Source of the DNA: Picochlorum sp. 'celeri' | Taxonomy: Eukaryota; Chlorophyta; Trebouxiophyceae | DNA length: 64,000 bases | Assembly: GCA_010909725.1 (NCBI GenBank) | Contig: JAACMV010000010.1 | Coordinates: 1,031,501 to 1,095,500, forward strand | Direction: 5' to 3' | Shown: positions 1 to 10,274 of the stretch, in pieces | Numbering within the stretch: the stretch's first letter is position 1 | Layout: each line of letters opens with the position of its first letter | Notes under the pieces: generated by a model | The model's database searches: none | Told to the model about the DNA's origin: nothing | Seen by the model: only the letters and a program-made list of their open reading frames with translations | Made by a program: the position numbers and the translations under genes

Positions 1-2
1 AT

Positions 3-641
3 CAAAAGGTTGTGGAGGAGTCCCCACGTCTTATCAAAGACATAATACCAGAGAGCATTGTTCAACAAGAGGGACTGTGCGAGGAACTCCAGTCATACTT
101 TATAGAGAGTTTCGGGAATCGTACCCGCATAGATTATGGGACGGGTCATGAGACGTCATTTGTGGCATTCTTGTTTTGCATGGCCAAGGCAGGAATCTTT
201 CACAAAGACGATGCGGTGGATCTGGTACGGATGGTATTCGTGGAATACCTCGACACCGTACGAAAGATTCAAAGAGTATATTGTTTAGAACCAGCTGGAA
301 CCCGAGGTGTATGGGGGCTGGACGATTATCAAATCCTTCCATTCATGTGGGGGTCCTCACAATTGGTTGGCCAGAATGACATCAAACCACAAAGCGTTCA
401 ACAACCCGCAATCTTGGAAAAGTATAGCGACGAGTACTTGTATATTTCATGTATCAAATTCATATGCGACATCAAGTCGGGTCCCTTTCACGAAACATCT
501 CCCATGCTGTATGACATATCAGGCGTGGAATCATGGAGCAAGATTAATACAGGAATGATCAAAATGTACTTGGGAGAATTGCTTAGCAAAAGGCCAGTCA
601 TGCAACATTTCCTCCTTGGATCTATTCTTACAATGAGTTGA
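3..641 (+). CDS. PTPA: PTPA, PP2A phosphatase activator (5' end cut by window)
   Basis: Carboxy-terminal part of the phosphotyrosyl phosphatase activator, a peptidyl-prolyl isomerase that loads metal into and activates the PP2A catalytic subunit in cytosol and nucleus. The frame is open from the first bases of the window, so the amino terminus lies outside. Family motifs in order are GNRTRIDYGTGHETSF, EPAGTRGVWGLDDYQ, LPFMWGSSQL, TGPFHETSPMLYDISG-like (here SGPFHETSPMLYDISG), WSKINTGMIKMY and PVMQHFLLGS. The last is the usual carboxy end of the family. The stop codon (639-641) directly abuts the stop codon of the convergent LIN9-like gene. No intron is seen in the visible part. The identification is secure; the true start is unknown. 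Confidence 0.93.
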   Translation, partial: QKVVEESPRLIKDIIPESIVQQEGLCEELQSYFIESFGNRTRIDYGTGHETSFVAFLFCMAKAGIFHKDDAVDLVRMVFVEYLDTVRKIQRVYCLEPAGTRGVWGLDDYQILPFMWGSSQLVGQNDIKPQSVQQPAILEKYSDEYLYISCIKFICDIKSGPFHETSPMLYDISGVESWSKINTGMIKMYLGELLSKRPVMQHFLLGSILTMS

Positions 642-1751
642 CTAGCTATGTAATGGTGTATCATGGAGAGAGGTTTTCAGATCAGAGAGCATCTCTGGTC
701 TCATACGCAACAAAAGCAGCGTCCTCACATGTGCTTTTATTCTGTCCGCCAAGGCACCCTGTACCCTCGCCACTTCATGTATCATCCGTTGTATATGCTG
801 ATTGGTAGGGTTTTGTATCCCACTGGGCTGATGCAACAAGCACCTTCCGCCATGCCCACCCAGAGCATGTTTATTCAATTCAATTGTCTTCACACTCGAC
901 CTGTACACATCATTCACTTGAGAAAGAATTTCTTCTCTATTCAACACCTGTATTGGTTTCTTCTCCATCTGCCGAGGCATCTCATACCGCCTCCCCTGTC
1001 CCGCAGCAGCAGCAGCAGCAGGTGCCTCGGCCTCTGGCTTGGCCGCAACAGCATACTTGGGAACCACATGCACCCCTACATCCGCTCGATCAAACTGAAC
1101 CCTACATGAATCTTCTACTATAGACAAAATAACCCCGTCATGAATCTCCAACGATTCCGGATGAATCGCAGAAACCCGCTGCGCAACTGCCAAAGACCCC
1201 GCCTTTGCATAATACTCTTTACGATACAGATGCAGATCCACCCGACTATCATGTAAAAACGACTTGGATAATCGACGGGGTTTCTTACCAAGAAGCGACC
1301 GTATCGCCCACCACTCATCCGCCTGCAGGAGCGCCTCACGACCCAGCCCCAGACAGTCTACCATCTGCTGCATGCCATCCTGCTTCCCAGCACTCCATGC
1401 CCTGTCTGCCTCCGAATAGAAAAATTCACGCATACAAAACATCCGAGTATCAAACCTATCCAATATATGCTCCATAGAGCGCTGCACATGCTTTAAAGAC
1501 GGAGGAACATTGTCTTTGCCACCCTGCCCAGTATCAGCCACACCCTTGGTTTCCCGTCGTTTCGACGGAGACACACTCGACCCACCCACAGCCTTTCGAG
1601 CCTTTCCTTCGTCTCCCTTTGCACTCAGATTCTTTTTCCGACGAGCATTCTTTGCTACAGCAGACAGAGAGAGCAAGGCATAGATGCCACTCGTTTCTTC
1701 GTCATCGTAGCTGCGAGACTTTCGCTTCTTGGAGTCATCCATCGTATCCAT
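642..1751 (-). CDS. LIN9: LIN9/ALWAYS EARLY-like protein with DIRP domain
   Basis: A 369-residue protein read as a LIN9/ALY subunit of the MuvB/DREAM complexes that control cell-cycle transcription. The recognisable core is the DIRP domain at about residues 145-185 (EWWAIRSLLGKKPRRLSKSF). It is followed at about 200-235 by a small beta segment (VILSIVEDSCRVQFDRADVG) that matches the LIN9 pattern 'written for the RVQFDRPELG motif'. The amino end (1-80) is basic, Ser/Lys-rich and probably disordered. An alanine run (AAAAAA) lies near residue 250. The start is the first ATG (1749-1751). The protein is shorter than animal LIN9 and much shorter than plant ALY, which adds an amino-terminal SANT domain not seen here. 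Its stop abuts the PTPA stop, so the two 3' UTRs must overlap. Confidence 0.8.
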   Translation of the reverse strand: MDTMDDSKKRKSRSYDDEETSGIYALLSLSAVAKNARRKKNLSAKGDEGKARKAVGGSSVSPSKRRETKGVADTGQGGKDNVPPSLKHVQRSMEHILDRFDTRMFCMREFFYSEADRAWSAGKQDGMQQMVDCLGLGREALLQADEWWAIRSLLGKKPRRLSKSFLHDSRVDLHLYRKEYYAKAGSLAVAQRVSAIHPESLEIHDGVILSIVEDSCRVQFDRADVGVHVVPKYAVAAKPEAEAPAAAAAAGQGRRYEMPRQMEKKPIQVLNREEILSQVNDVYRSSVKTIELNKHALGGHGGRCLLHQPSGIQNPTNQHIQRMIHEVARVQGALADRIKAHVRTLLLLRMRPEMLSDLKTSLHDTPLHS

Positions 1752-2186
1752 TCACACATTCACCAAATCGACCAAGTACATAATTGTTGTTGGATTAAGA
1801 TTTTTCAATTAAGGAATACACGACACTCTACTCGTTTGAACATGCATCGAATCTTTTCTTCCCCGAGTCCTTCCGAAAACACGAGCATTCTCCCATCAAA
1901 GCAGCCCTTTGATGGTATACATGTTTGAAACGGAATCCCGGTGCCTGCTCGTCTCGCACGCCAACAGACGAATTAGGATCCAACCCCACGCCGCGCATGG
2001 AATTATAAACACAAATATATATGCATCGATGTATCAGGGTGAGCCAATCCGGATGACAACCTCCTTCCGTGCCCTATTCGATTGGAAGATTTGAACTGCT
2101 TTTGAGACCTCTTCTCTTCTGAATACGGCCATGTCCGATTCAGCGTCGTAGAGATATGATCATACAGTTGTAGTATTTTGATAGGA
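1752..2186. promoter_or_regulatory. Divergent intergenic region between LIN9 and a Nudix gene
   Basis: About 435 bases between two divergently transcribed genes, so it should carry both promoters. No convincing gene is seen. Short ORFs here are shadows without family resemblance. There are AT-rich stretches near 2005-2030 (aatatatatgcatc-like) but no unambiguous TATA box or long repeat. Confidence 0.4.
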
Positions 2187-2639
2187 ATGACGAAGCGGAC
2201 ACTTGCGTGTTGCATCCCTATTCGACAGCGTCGAGCTTCCGCTGGGGTCACCCTGGACAACGTGCAAGTCATGTTGGTATCCAGTCGACGGGAGGGGAAG
2301 GAGCTGCTGTTTCCCAAGGGTGGTTGGGAGAATGGAGAGAGTATTGATGCCGCAGCAGAGCGCGAAGCGTTTGAGGAGGCGGGGATCAAGGGTGTGTTAG
2401 AAAAGCCTCACTTTGCTGTGTATGAATACCATTCTAGGAAGAAGAAGGAGCCTAATGGGGAATCAAGCGAGCGGGTTGTGTACGTTTTTCTTCTTCATGT
2501 GCATGAAGAGTTGGAAGAATGGCCAGAAAAGGTGAGAACAAGGCATTGGATGGATGTGCACCGGGCCAAAGGGCAGCTCAAACATGCATGGATGAAGCAG
2601 GCTTTGGATGACTTGATAGCCATCAAAAAGTGGACATGA
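2187..2639 (+). CDS. Nudix hydrolase, diphosphoinositol-polyphosphate-phosphohydrolase-like
   Basis: A 150-residue single-domain Nudix hydrolase. The Nudix box GGWENGESIDAAAEREAFEEAG (in pieces: GGWENGES, then REAFEEAG) fits Gx5Ex7REUxEExGU and supplies the Mg-binding glutamates. The upstream strand LFPKGGWE and the compact size are typical of the DIPP/NUDT3 and plant NUDX family, which hydrolyse diphosphoinositol polyphosphates and dinucleoside polyphosphates. Substrate cannot be fixed from sequence. The frame is open slightly upstream, but the first ATG is at 2187 (MTKRTLACCIP), so that start is chosen. The carboxy end KHAWMKQALDDL is the usual closing helix. Single exon. Confidence 0.85.
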   Translation: MTKRTLACCIPIRQRRASAGVTLDNVQVMLVSSRREGKELLFPKGGWENGESIDAAAEREAFEEAGIKGVLEKPHFAVYEYHSRKKKEPNGESSERVVYVFLLHVHEELEEWPEKVRTRHWMDVHRAKGQLKHAWMKQALDDLIAIKKWT

Positions 2640-2685
2640 GCTGTTATTATTATTATTATATTGTATTTTTCTAACGATACGACGG

Positions 2686-3778
2686 ATGGAATCGACTGTA
2701 ACAACTGGGAAGGAGAAGAGAAAGTCGGAGATTCAATTGACAAAGGACGATGCGGAGGACGTCGAGGTACGGTTTATGTAAAGCATAGCGTATGCGCTTT
2801 TTTGGTATACCACTGATGTGTTTTTAATAACAGGGTGGAACGGAGGGCGTGTTTCAAAAGGCAGATGACAATGTTCTGAAAACTCGAAAAATTTGCAAAG
2901 TCAAACGAACGATTCAGACGACCACGTCAGAGGATGGGGCAAAGACAAAGAATCCATTTGCATCTGTGACTCTTCAGAAAGAGACGGGTGGTACGGCTGA
3001 GACGAAGACGGAGGGAACGGACAAGGCGAAGAGCACTGGTTTGGGGGGTGGCTTTGGTGGCATCTCATCAACGTCAGGGGCTGGTGGTTTCGGTGGACTT
3101 GCTGCTGCTGCGGGTTCAGGTAATGGATTTGGAGGTTTGGCTGCAGCGGCGGGTGCAGGGTTTGGTGGGCTTGCGTCGTCAACACCAGCTGGTGGCTTGG
3201 CATTTGGAAAAGCAGCTCATGGGGATGACAAGGGTGCTGCGGATGCGACGACACAGAGCACTGCTGCTGTACCCGTATTTGGCGGAGATAAAAAGTCTGA
3301 TTCCCAGGAGAAGAAGCAGTCTGACGCTAGCAACCAAGAGTCGTTGAAGACTGGAGAGGAGGGTGAAGATACTCTGTATTGTTGTTCTGCATCATTGTAC
3401 GAATTTCATGATAGTCAATGGAAAGAGAAGGGAAAGGGTATGATAAAAGTGAATAAAGATAAGGAGAAAAAATCGACTCGGCTGATTATGCGCCAGCAAG
3501 GAAATTTAAAGCTCTTGTTGAATGCAAATGTGTGGCGTGGTATGAAGATGACCAAGATGGACGAGTCAAAGGTGCGTATGTGTATGTCTCATTCGTGCAT
3601 CTAATGCCATCATACCAAGTAATACTAATAGTATGTGCAGGGCATGAGTTTTACTGCCGTGAATCATCTGGAGGATGCGTCAGAAGCCTCTCTCAGGACA
3701 TTTGCCATACGCGCGAGGGAGGCGGCATCCATCAATGAATTATATAGTACAATACAGCGTGCAATAGATGATATGTAA
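2686..3778 (+). CDS. NUP50: NUP50-like nucleoporin with Ran-binding domain
   Basis: Three exons: 2686-2766, 2834-3571 and 3641-3778 (318 residues). Both introns are 67-69 bp and phase 0, with gtacgg...aacag and gtgcgt...gtgcag borders. The amino end resembles the importin-alpha-binding start of NUP50 (KRKSEIQLTKDDAEDVE, then GVFQKADDNVLKTRKICKVKR). The middle (about 70-150) is a Gly/Phe/Ala-rich low-complexity stretch with GFGG units, an FG-type nucleoporin region. The carboxy end (about 185-318) is a RanBP1-type domain (DTLYCCSASLYEFHDSQWKE, then GMIKVNKDKE and MRQQGNLKLLLNANVW). The protein should act at the nuclear pore basket in importin recycling. The second intron carries an obvious branch-point-like aatactaata upstream of its acceptor. 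Confidence 0.85.
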
Positions 3779-3858
3779 ACCACGCGTGCGATATTGTTAC
3801 ACAACTATTGAGTTCGATGTCGTTCATGGAAGTCATTCGTCAGTTGACTTTAGAAATG

Positions 3859-4476
3859 TCAGACCATGTTTGTCTGTGGACCAGATGGAGTGCTTCCTCC
3901 GCTTGGACCAGATCTGTTCTTAGTAGCAAGGAAAGACATGACAGTAGACACTGTCCATGCAAACCAAGTGAGCCAACTGAAGGCACATGATGCGTCAATC
4001 CTACTGTTGGACCACCACTCGCTGACGAGAGATGACATGACAGCAGCTGCAGCCAGCCAGAACACCCACCAGATCACATTGATCACGAGTTCGATGAGAA
4101 CAATTGTCGGACTGTCACCAAGATTGGCAAAGTACAGGACCAAAAACACGAGGCAAATAACCATGGATGTCACACCAGTGAAAATCTGCACAACAGATGA
4201 GAATCACCACACGAGCATACATCTCGTAACCCAATCCAACGCACCATATAGTTGATTTTACTGGTTCCATCGTATTCAGCAACCACAGCAAATGCTATAA
4301 TGGAGAAGAGTAACTGCGGGAATGCCAAGAAGTATCAACAACGGATCTCAATGAAAGGATCAATACCGTGACAGGTTGACATAAATCATGTAATATTTTT
4401 CATCCACTTCACAGAAGCATACCTCGATAGCACGCAAGATGATATTGATAAGTTTGTGAGATGACGCGTCACCCAT
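3859..4476 (-). CDS. MARVEL-domain four-span membrane protein
   Basis: Three exons on the minus strand: 4423-4476, 4245-4313 and 3859-4185 (149 residues). The introns are 109 and 59 bp, both phase 0 with GT-AG ends. The protein has four hydrophobic segments: RAIELLFSIIAFAVVAEYD, then MVICLVFLVLYFANL, IVLIELVINVIWWVFWLAAAA and SWLTWFAWTVSTVMSFLA. A short hydrophilic tail follows. This layout and the first-helix pattern fit the MARVEL/Nce102-like family that organises membrane microdomains. No signal peptide is seen. Role and compartment (plasma membrane or endomembrane) are inferred from the fold only. The first two exons are below ORF-calling size and were placed from splice signals and frame. 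Confidence 0.65.
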
Positions 4477-4769
4477 GATTTCTACCAGCGCCTTTTTTGA
4501 GTATCGGAGTGGAAACCGAAAAGATTTTGTCTTAATGAGTGAAAATACAGTGAAATTATCAAATATTTTTTGACCAAGCGTGTGCGCGACACGGACGATG
4601 AGAATCGTGCCAATGCGTCCTGGGAGACTGATCGAATGGCAACCATCAACGAGGTCGGTTGACGGGAACCTATGCATGTACCTGACACGTGTCAAGATTC
4701 GATGTCACATTACAGTCCAAGAAGAAATGGTGATGACAGAGTATTGCTACGAGCTTATTAGTATCGTGT

Positions 4770-5857
4770 TTACTGTTTCTGAAAGTCTGGCATCAATGGT
4801 TGGCTGAATGCTGAATCATCTGTGATGAGTGTCTCTGTCGGTGCTTTGGAGGCTGGCTCTGGTGATGGTTCATCCTTTGAGAACCAGGAGAACCATGAGC
4901 TACCGCCACTTTTTTCTTCCTGCTGCTCTGGGAAAGGCGATTCTGGAGCAGCAGATCCGAGAGTTTGATCTGGCATGGAGCCAGATGGACTTGGACCTGG
5001 CATGTCCATCATGGGGACTGGTGCTGGAGGTGGTGCTGTCACCCTGGTCAATAGAATTCCAACGCCCTCAATCATGCCTAACAAAATTCCTCCGAATGCT
5101 GCTGATTTCATGGCGGACCGTAATCCTGTTCGGAGTTGGAGGACGCCTCCTGTTAATGCTGCTGCTGCTATGCTATTCCAAGGATCCTCTGCAGTATCAC
5201 AAGAGTCAAACACTCAGTGGATGGCGACATAGAGTCCAGATGGGCTTGGACCGCCTTCATCAAGGTATGACTATGTACGGTTCCACCTACCTTTTTTCCT
5301 AAGCGCTACCAAAGTACAATCAAATGTAGAAAACAAGCCACCCCAGACGGCAAAGCTTCCTCCTATTCTAGGTGCCTCTCGTCGGATCGACTGCACACAG
5401 GGACGAGTATATTAGATCATGAACTCAAAGACGATATAGAGAGAAGCAACATACCTCTATTCCTCCGCGAAAACGAGCTCCGCTGGGACTGTTCTTCATG
5501 CCTTTCAATACGTGCCAGAGACCACCGCCGACGGCACCCATACCAAACGCGCCACCAACGTCATCTAGAATACTGCATATAGAAATGATTGGTTAAATGA
5601 AGGCCCTATACGCATGTGCCTGACGGCAATACGCGAATAAACCAAAACAAAATGAAAAACAGAGAGACGCTGCCTGAACCTCTAAACGCACCGATCTGGA
5701 CACGGTTCCTGCAATGAGATAACACATGTTAATATAATATTCAAAAAATCCCATGTATCAGTCGCCATGATGGCGGCAGACAGGTTCCTGCGAATCAAGT
5801 GAACATGGCAGGCTCACGTACCCTTCCGTGATCTACGCCTGGTCCTCCTCCTGACAT
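4770..5857 (-). CDS. TIM17: TIM17, mitochondrial inner-membrane presequence translocase subunit
   Basis: Five exons on the minus strand: 5822-5857, 5692-5708, 5455-5572, 5291-5390 and 4770-5188 (229 residues). The product is TIM17, core of the TIM23 complex that imports presequence proteins. Diagnostic segments are [58 protein letters not shown] and [20 protein letters not shown]. The second exon is only 17 nt. It supplies EPCPD and part of an Arg codon, and both flanking introns have clean borders (gtacgt...ttgcag and gtgcgt...atgcag). The carboxy tail (about 150-229) is Pro/Ser-rich and acidic, ending in FQKQ, as in plant TIM17. Without the micro-exon the conserved start of the domain would be lost. 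Confidence 0.92.
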
Positions 5858-6154
5858 TTGAAAGATATATATGTAATGAAATTTGGTTGTTTGGAGACTA
5901 TGAAATACACTATGCTGCCTTTGTGGGTGGTTGCAATCGCTTTTCCCAGAATGATTCGACCGCTGTTGGGCTCGTGTGGGCAGATGCGTACTACAAGTAC
6001 GCAATTAATGACTATAAAATCTATTTACATCTATTGCAGCATACGACGTCATGATTGAAAGACATTATGGGAGGACATGTCATTCCTGGGCACTGTACAG
6101 GAATGCCGGTCACAGATGCCTTCTGACCGATGGCTCTACACAAAACATTGTTGG

Positions 6155-7735
6155 CTACACTCGAGGTCCTGCTAATCGATCGAGATAGGAAGAATCCAAA
6201 CCAGCTTCACGAAGTGACGCAAGCAATCCGGTTCTGGCAACCTCCAGGATACCGTATGGCTCCAGAATCTCCTGCAGAGCTCTCAACTTCTTCTCCTTGC
6301 CTGCAATTTCAATGGTGACTGTGGTTCTGCTGATGTCACAAATACTTCCCCTGAAAATTCGAGCAATATCGAATATTTCACCTCGCTGCTGTGTGTTGCA
6401 TGATACTTTAATGAGCATCAGTTCTCTCTCAACATGAGGCTGGTTTTCTACTTCAATGATGGAGTCTACATGCACAAGCTTGTACAACTGCTTGATCAGG
6501 TTTTGAATGGAGCTTTCACCCACTGGTACAACAATGGTAATGCGACTCATGCCTGGGGTTTCAGAGTTTCCCACAGCCAAAGATTGGATATTGAATCCGC
6601 GTCGTGCGATGACTCCGGTGACTTCATTGAGCACGCCTGGGACGTCCTCCACATTCAAGGACAAAATTTTCCCCTTTTGTCGTGGTGGTGCTTTGGCATA
6701 CGTGGCTTCTAATACTTCTTCTTTTCTCTCTATCAAAATATCCTCAGCATCCATAGAGTCCATGGTGGTTCCTCCATACACGTCCATTTTCTTGTTCTGA
6801 TTACGAACCTTGATGGACCTCCCCGCTGGACTTGCATCATCCTGGCTGCCACCCTGGAATGACGAGAGACGGTCGAACAGGTATTCTCCGCGATTAATCG
6901 CTATCCTTCCTGTACGTGAAAGCTCCATTATATCAAACTTGGCCACATTCCTAGTGAATGCCGCCAATTTACCGACATCACCGGTAAGTGCCAGGGTGCA
7001 TGATGTCTCACCAACATCCAGAATGCGGGCCCTGAATATTTCTGCCAAGTTTGTCAGCTCTACACGTGCTTCCCCTGGCGGAGCACGAACTTTGATGAGT
7101 ACAAGCTCTCTCTCTGTAGCACATGATAAACAGAAAATTAGTGAGAATACACAGGACACATGTGACAGATGCAAACCACACACCAATATGCTCAATATCG
7201 GTAATGTCCTCCACGTATCGCACATTCACCAACTTGGCCACTTGCTTGGAAAGGTTTGAAATCACGCTATCCGTCCCCGTTGCCACAATCGTAAAGAGCG
7301 CCTTGTCTTCACTCAACCCCACAGCCAATGACTCGATATTAGCTCCACGTCGTGCAAACACCCCTGCCACTCTGTTGATCATACCAGATTCATCCGCCAC
7401 AAACACCGACAAAATATGCTTCTTCACTCCTTCATCCAACTGCTCACCACTGTTCACATACACATCATATGTTTCTCGCTGGGAAGCACGCACTGCCGTC
7501 ACTGCCTGCACACACACCCAAAGAGCACACTCGTCATCAACAAGCACAGCACATTCGCATACACATTGCAGCCATTATGAAGAACATTAGAACGAACATT
7601 TTTCATCAAGAATGATCGATGGGTGGATCCAGCATGCCTCACGGAGGGGCAATGCGACCGAACTAGCCCTGTCGCCTGCACATTTTCGAGGGTGCGAGCC
7701 CGAAGGTCATGGCGACCACAATGCAATCGAATCAT
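6155..7735 (-). CDS. Acetolactate synthase regulatory (small) subunit, plastid
   Basis: Three exons on the minus strand: 7565-7735, 7184-7505 and 6155-7113 (483 residues). It regulates acetolactate synthase in branched-chain amino-acid synthesis and confers valine/leucine feedback. The protein contains two tandem IlvH units, each opening with an ACT domain: [20 protein letters not shown] (about 88 onward) and [20 protein letters not shown] (about 314 onward). Each continues into [13 protein letters not shown] or [12 protein letters not shown]. This duplicated form is that of plants and green algae. The first exon (57 residues, rich in Arg/Ser/His, few acids) is a plausible plastid transit peptide. 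The first donor (aat|gtgtat) is the least certain splice site. The other (attg|gtgtgt with acag|aga) restores [12 protein letters not shown] exactly. Confidence 0.9.
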
Positions 7736-8167
7736 GAGACCAATCACAACCAGAAGAGCAGAAATATGTATTTATTTGGAGACACTGAGGAGTTGTGTAT
7801 CGACGATGACCTTTGCCCAGTGGGCTCCTCGACAGATCTCCACTCATGAGTGGAGATCTAGATCTCTTCGTAAGATCTGTGTTCCTCTGTTGAACGAACG
7901 ATCGTTCGCGAATGAACCATGGATTACAACCGTGCTTGAGTATTTTTAAATACTATTATTAGTACTTCTTAGATATTCAGTCCTTCGATAATCGTGGGAT
8001 ACAGGCGTCACATGAAGAAAAGTTGACCAAATTCGAACGGTATTGTTGTTGGACGTCTCAAAGGCAGTCTGTGTCAAATTTCTTTAGATATTGCTCATAT
8101 AGTGATAAATAGTAATATAGTATTCAGTTTTGAAGTGAGAATACGGCATACGGTGAAGGGTGCGAGT
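7736..8167. promoter_or_regulatory. Divergent promoter region with perfect palindromes
   Basis: About 430 bases between the divergent acetolactate synthase regulatory subunit and GON4L-like genes. No gene is seen. It contains a perfect 26-bp palindrome (7834-7859), extra agatct hexamers just after it, and a perfect 14-bp palindrome (cgaacgatcgttcg, 7895-7908). The stretch 7938-7970 is AT-rich. The position makes a shared regulatory role possible but nothing shows it. Confidence 0.45.
7834..7859. repeat. 26-bp perfect palindrome
   Basis: The half-site agatctccactca is followed immediately by its exact reverse complement, giving a palindrome with no spacer. The core agatct recurs twice more within the next 25 bases. 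It lies midway between two divergent start codons. Confidence 0.85.
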
Positions 8168-10204
8168 ATGGCAGAGAATGTTGAATTGGACCCTCTGGTG
8201 GAGGAGGGAGCCGAGGAGGAGGAGGAGGAGATAATGCAGGATTATGACGCCATGTTTCCCGAGGAAGAGAATCTTTTGGACGTATTGCTATCGTCGAGTG
8301 ATGAAGAGGAGGACAGGGATGGCTCAGAGACATCTCCAAAGGGATCAGCAGCAACAGGTCAGCAGGGCGTGCCTGCTGGACACAAGGCGGGAGAGACTCG
8401 ATCGTCTCCCGCGAAACAAGTGAGCATGGATTCGTCATCACAGCCTATTGCTCGTCGAACGAGGCAGCATGAGAATTTTTCAAACATTCCAATGGATAAT
8501 TTGGAAGGATTGTTAACTGTGGATGAGCAGGAGGAGCTTGGTTTTGGAAAGGTTTTTGATGATGAGGAAGAGTACCAAAAATTCTTGGAGGAGTTGAATG
8601 TGGAACATGATGAAAACGCTGCTCCAGAGGATTCTGAGGATGAGGATTTTATGCAAGAACTTCGAGAGATGCTGGAGGATCAGATGGATGCTGGTATTCT
8701 GGATCAATCGTTCAATGTGTTTTCAGCTGGAAATTACACGTCTGAAATGCCCATGGAGCAGATTAGTTCCTTATTTCGAAGAACTAGGAGGAAAAAGGCG
8801 AGTGATGTGAAGAAAACAACAGCGGTGCGTCTGCATTTGAGGGTGTGTGTGTTGGTGGTTGTTTACAGCAGCAATCTTATTGATTGTGTTTGTTGCTTGT
8901 GCAGCATCCAAGGAGATCTCGGCGGATTGATAAAAATGACAAGCGATTGTATGCTGCAAAGCTTGCGGCGAGGAGAAATTATTCACACCCCAATACATCG
9001 CAGCACACGTTTTTGAAAGAATGGGATACATTGGCTGTTTTGATGATGGGGGATCCTCAAGCACGCAGTACAGTGCCATTGGAACAGACTTTCCTTCCAT
9101 CGGAATTCAAGCCTGGAATGTACGAAGATCTATCTAAACAGGTCGTCTGGAGACAGCCTTTACCAAATATTGTGAGAAAATCGCACTCAGAGTTGATTGG
9201 ACGACAGAAGAAGGATGCTGAGACTGAGCCACAACAGACAATTTCCTACTTTTCAGAAGAACAAAAAATTATGCTCGCCAACCATATCAGCGAGCATTTA
9301 CAGCTGCTGGTGCAAGTATTTTTACTTGGAGCTATGCAAGGGGACGAGAATGTGGTGAAAGAATCAAAGGACATGCTCATCCAGTTTGTTGGAGAGCAAG
9401 GCTCTGAAGAGCCTCTGTACCTGAAAATTATCCGCACCCATTGGAATCGGCCAGGCAGTACTCCATGGAAGCCTTGTATCCATGAAATTCTTAGTATTGT
9501 GGAAACCCACAATTTTGAGACCCCAGACGCGGCTCGAAAACGGAAGAGCAGCAAGGCACTCTGGTCATGCTTACCATATGGACTCTTGGGGAAACTGGCA
9601 AATATTCGGCGCAACTTTTCTCCAGAGAAAGAGCCTGCTGAAATACACTGGAACAGTAGGCTGACGTTCTGTCCCTCTGAAGATAGATTGTTAGCTTGGG
9701 GTATTCTCAAGTACGTTGTTGGACGTGTTATTATATATCTTTATAGAAGAGATTACAACAATCATGTGTGATGGTGTAGGTATGCATACGATTGGAAAAA
9801 GATACGGGACAATCTTTTGCCGACAAAGACTGTCGATCAACTCTTCATCCGTAAGAAAAACTGCGTCGGGCAGGGCAAAACTGGAATCATCAAGGTGCGT
9901 TTGACACGTCGAGACCCCTACTGTAGCATATATTGTAGATACCAAGGCATAACGTGTGATGATGCAGGATGTTGTCACCAGTATAACCATGCCTCTAACA
10001 CCGGCAGAAATCAACGTCATCAAGCAAGCGTTGTATTATTATGGTGAAAAAGTAACAGGGAGATGGGAGATTATTTGCAAAAATCATCTTCCCTATCGAC
10101 ACCCAAAGTGCCTTGCAAATCTGTGGGCAGAGCATTCAAAAGCCAAACCCACAGTACCATCAAGCAAAGATTACATGATCCGAATGGTACCCAAAAATTC
10201 ATAA
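8168..10204 (+). CDS. GON4L-like nuclear protein with SANT/Myb-like domain
   Basis: Four exons: 8168-8824, 8905-9710, 9780-9894 and 9968-10204 (604 residues). The introns are 80, 69 and 73 bp with GT-AG ends. The amino half is very acidic (runs of Glu/Asp at about 10-50, 150-185). The middle holds the conserved patch TPWKPCIHEILSIVETHNFE. Near the carboxy end the line SEDRLLAWGILKYAYDWKKI, then NLLPTKTVDQLFIRKKN, is the GON4L/YARP-type Myb-like module, followed by a second one (LTPAEINVIKQALYYYGEK). Animal GON4L is a transcriptional co-regulator; plant relatives are annotated only as homeodomain-like. The first ATG in the open frame is at 8168 and is used as the start. Function beyond a nuclear regulatory role is inference. 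Confidence 0.75.
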
Positions 10205-10274
10205 GCACACAGATACCTTTACATGATGTGTAAAGAAGAAATCTTCTTGCGAGTAGAAGAAATTTTTGTGAATG

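Noticed and set aside
663..1109. 148-residue plus-strand frame opposite LIN9
   Set aside because: Antisense to the LIN9-like coding region; its length comes from the complementary codon bias.
2003..2389. 128-residue minus-strand frame over the LIN9-Nudix gap
   Set aside because: It runs antisense through the Nudix gene and has no domain resemblance.
4482..4695. Minus-strand frames between the MARVEL gene and TIM17
   Set aside because: No family pattern; this is the promoter region of the MARVEL gene and the frames are short and uneven in composition.
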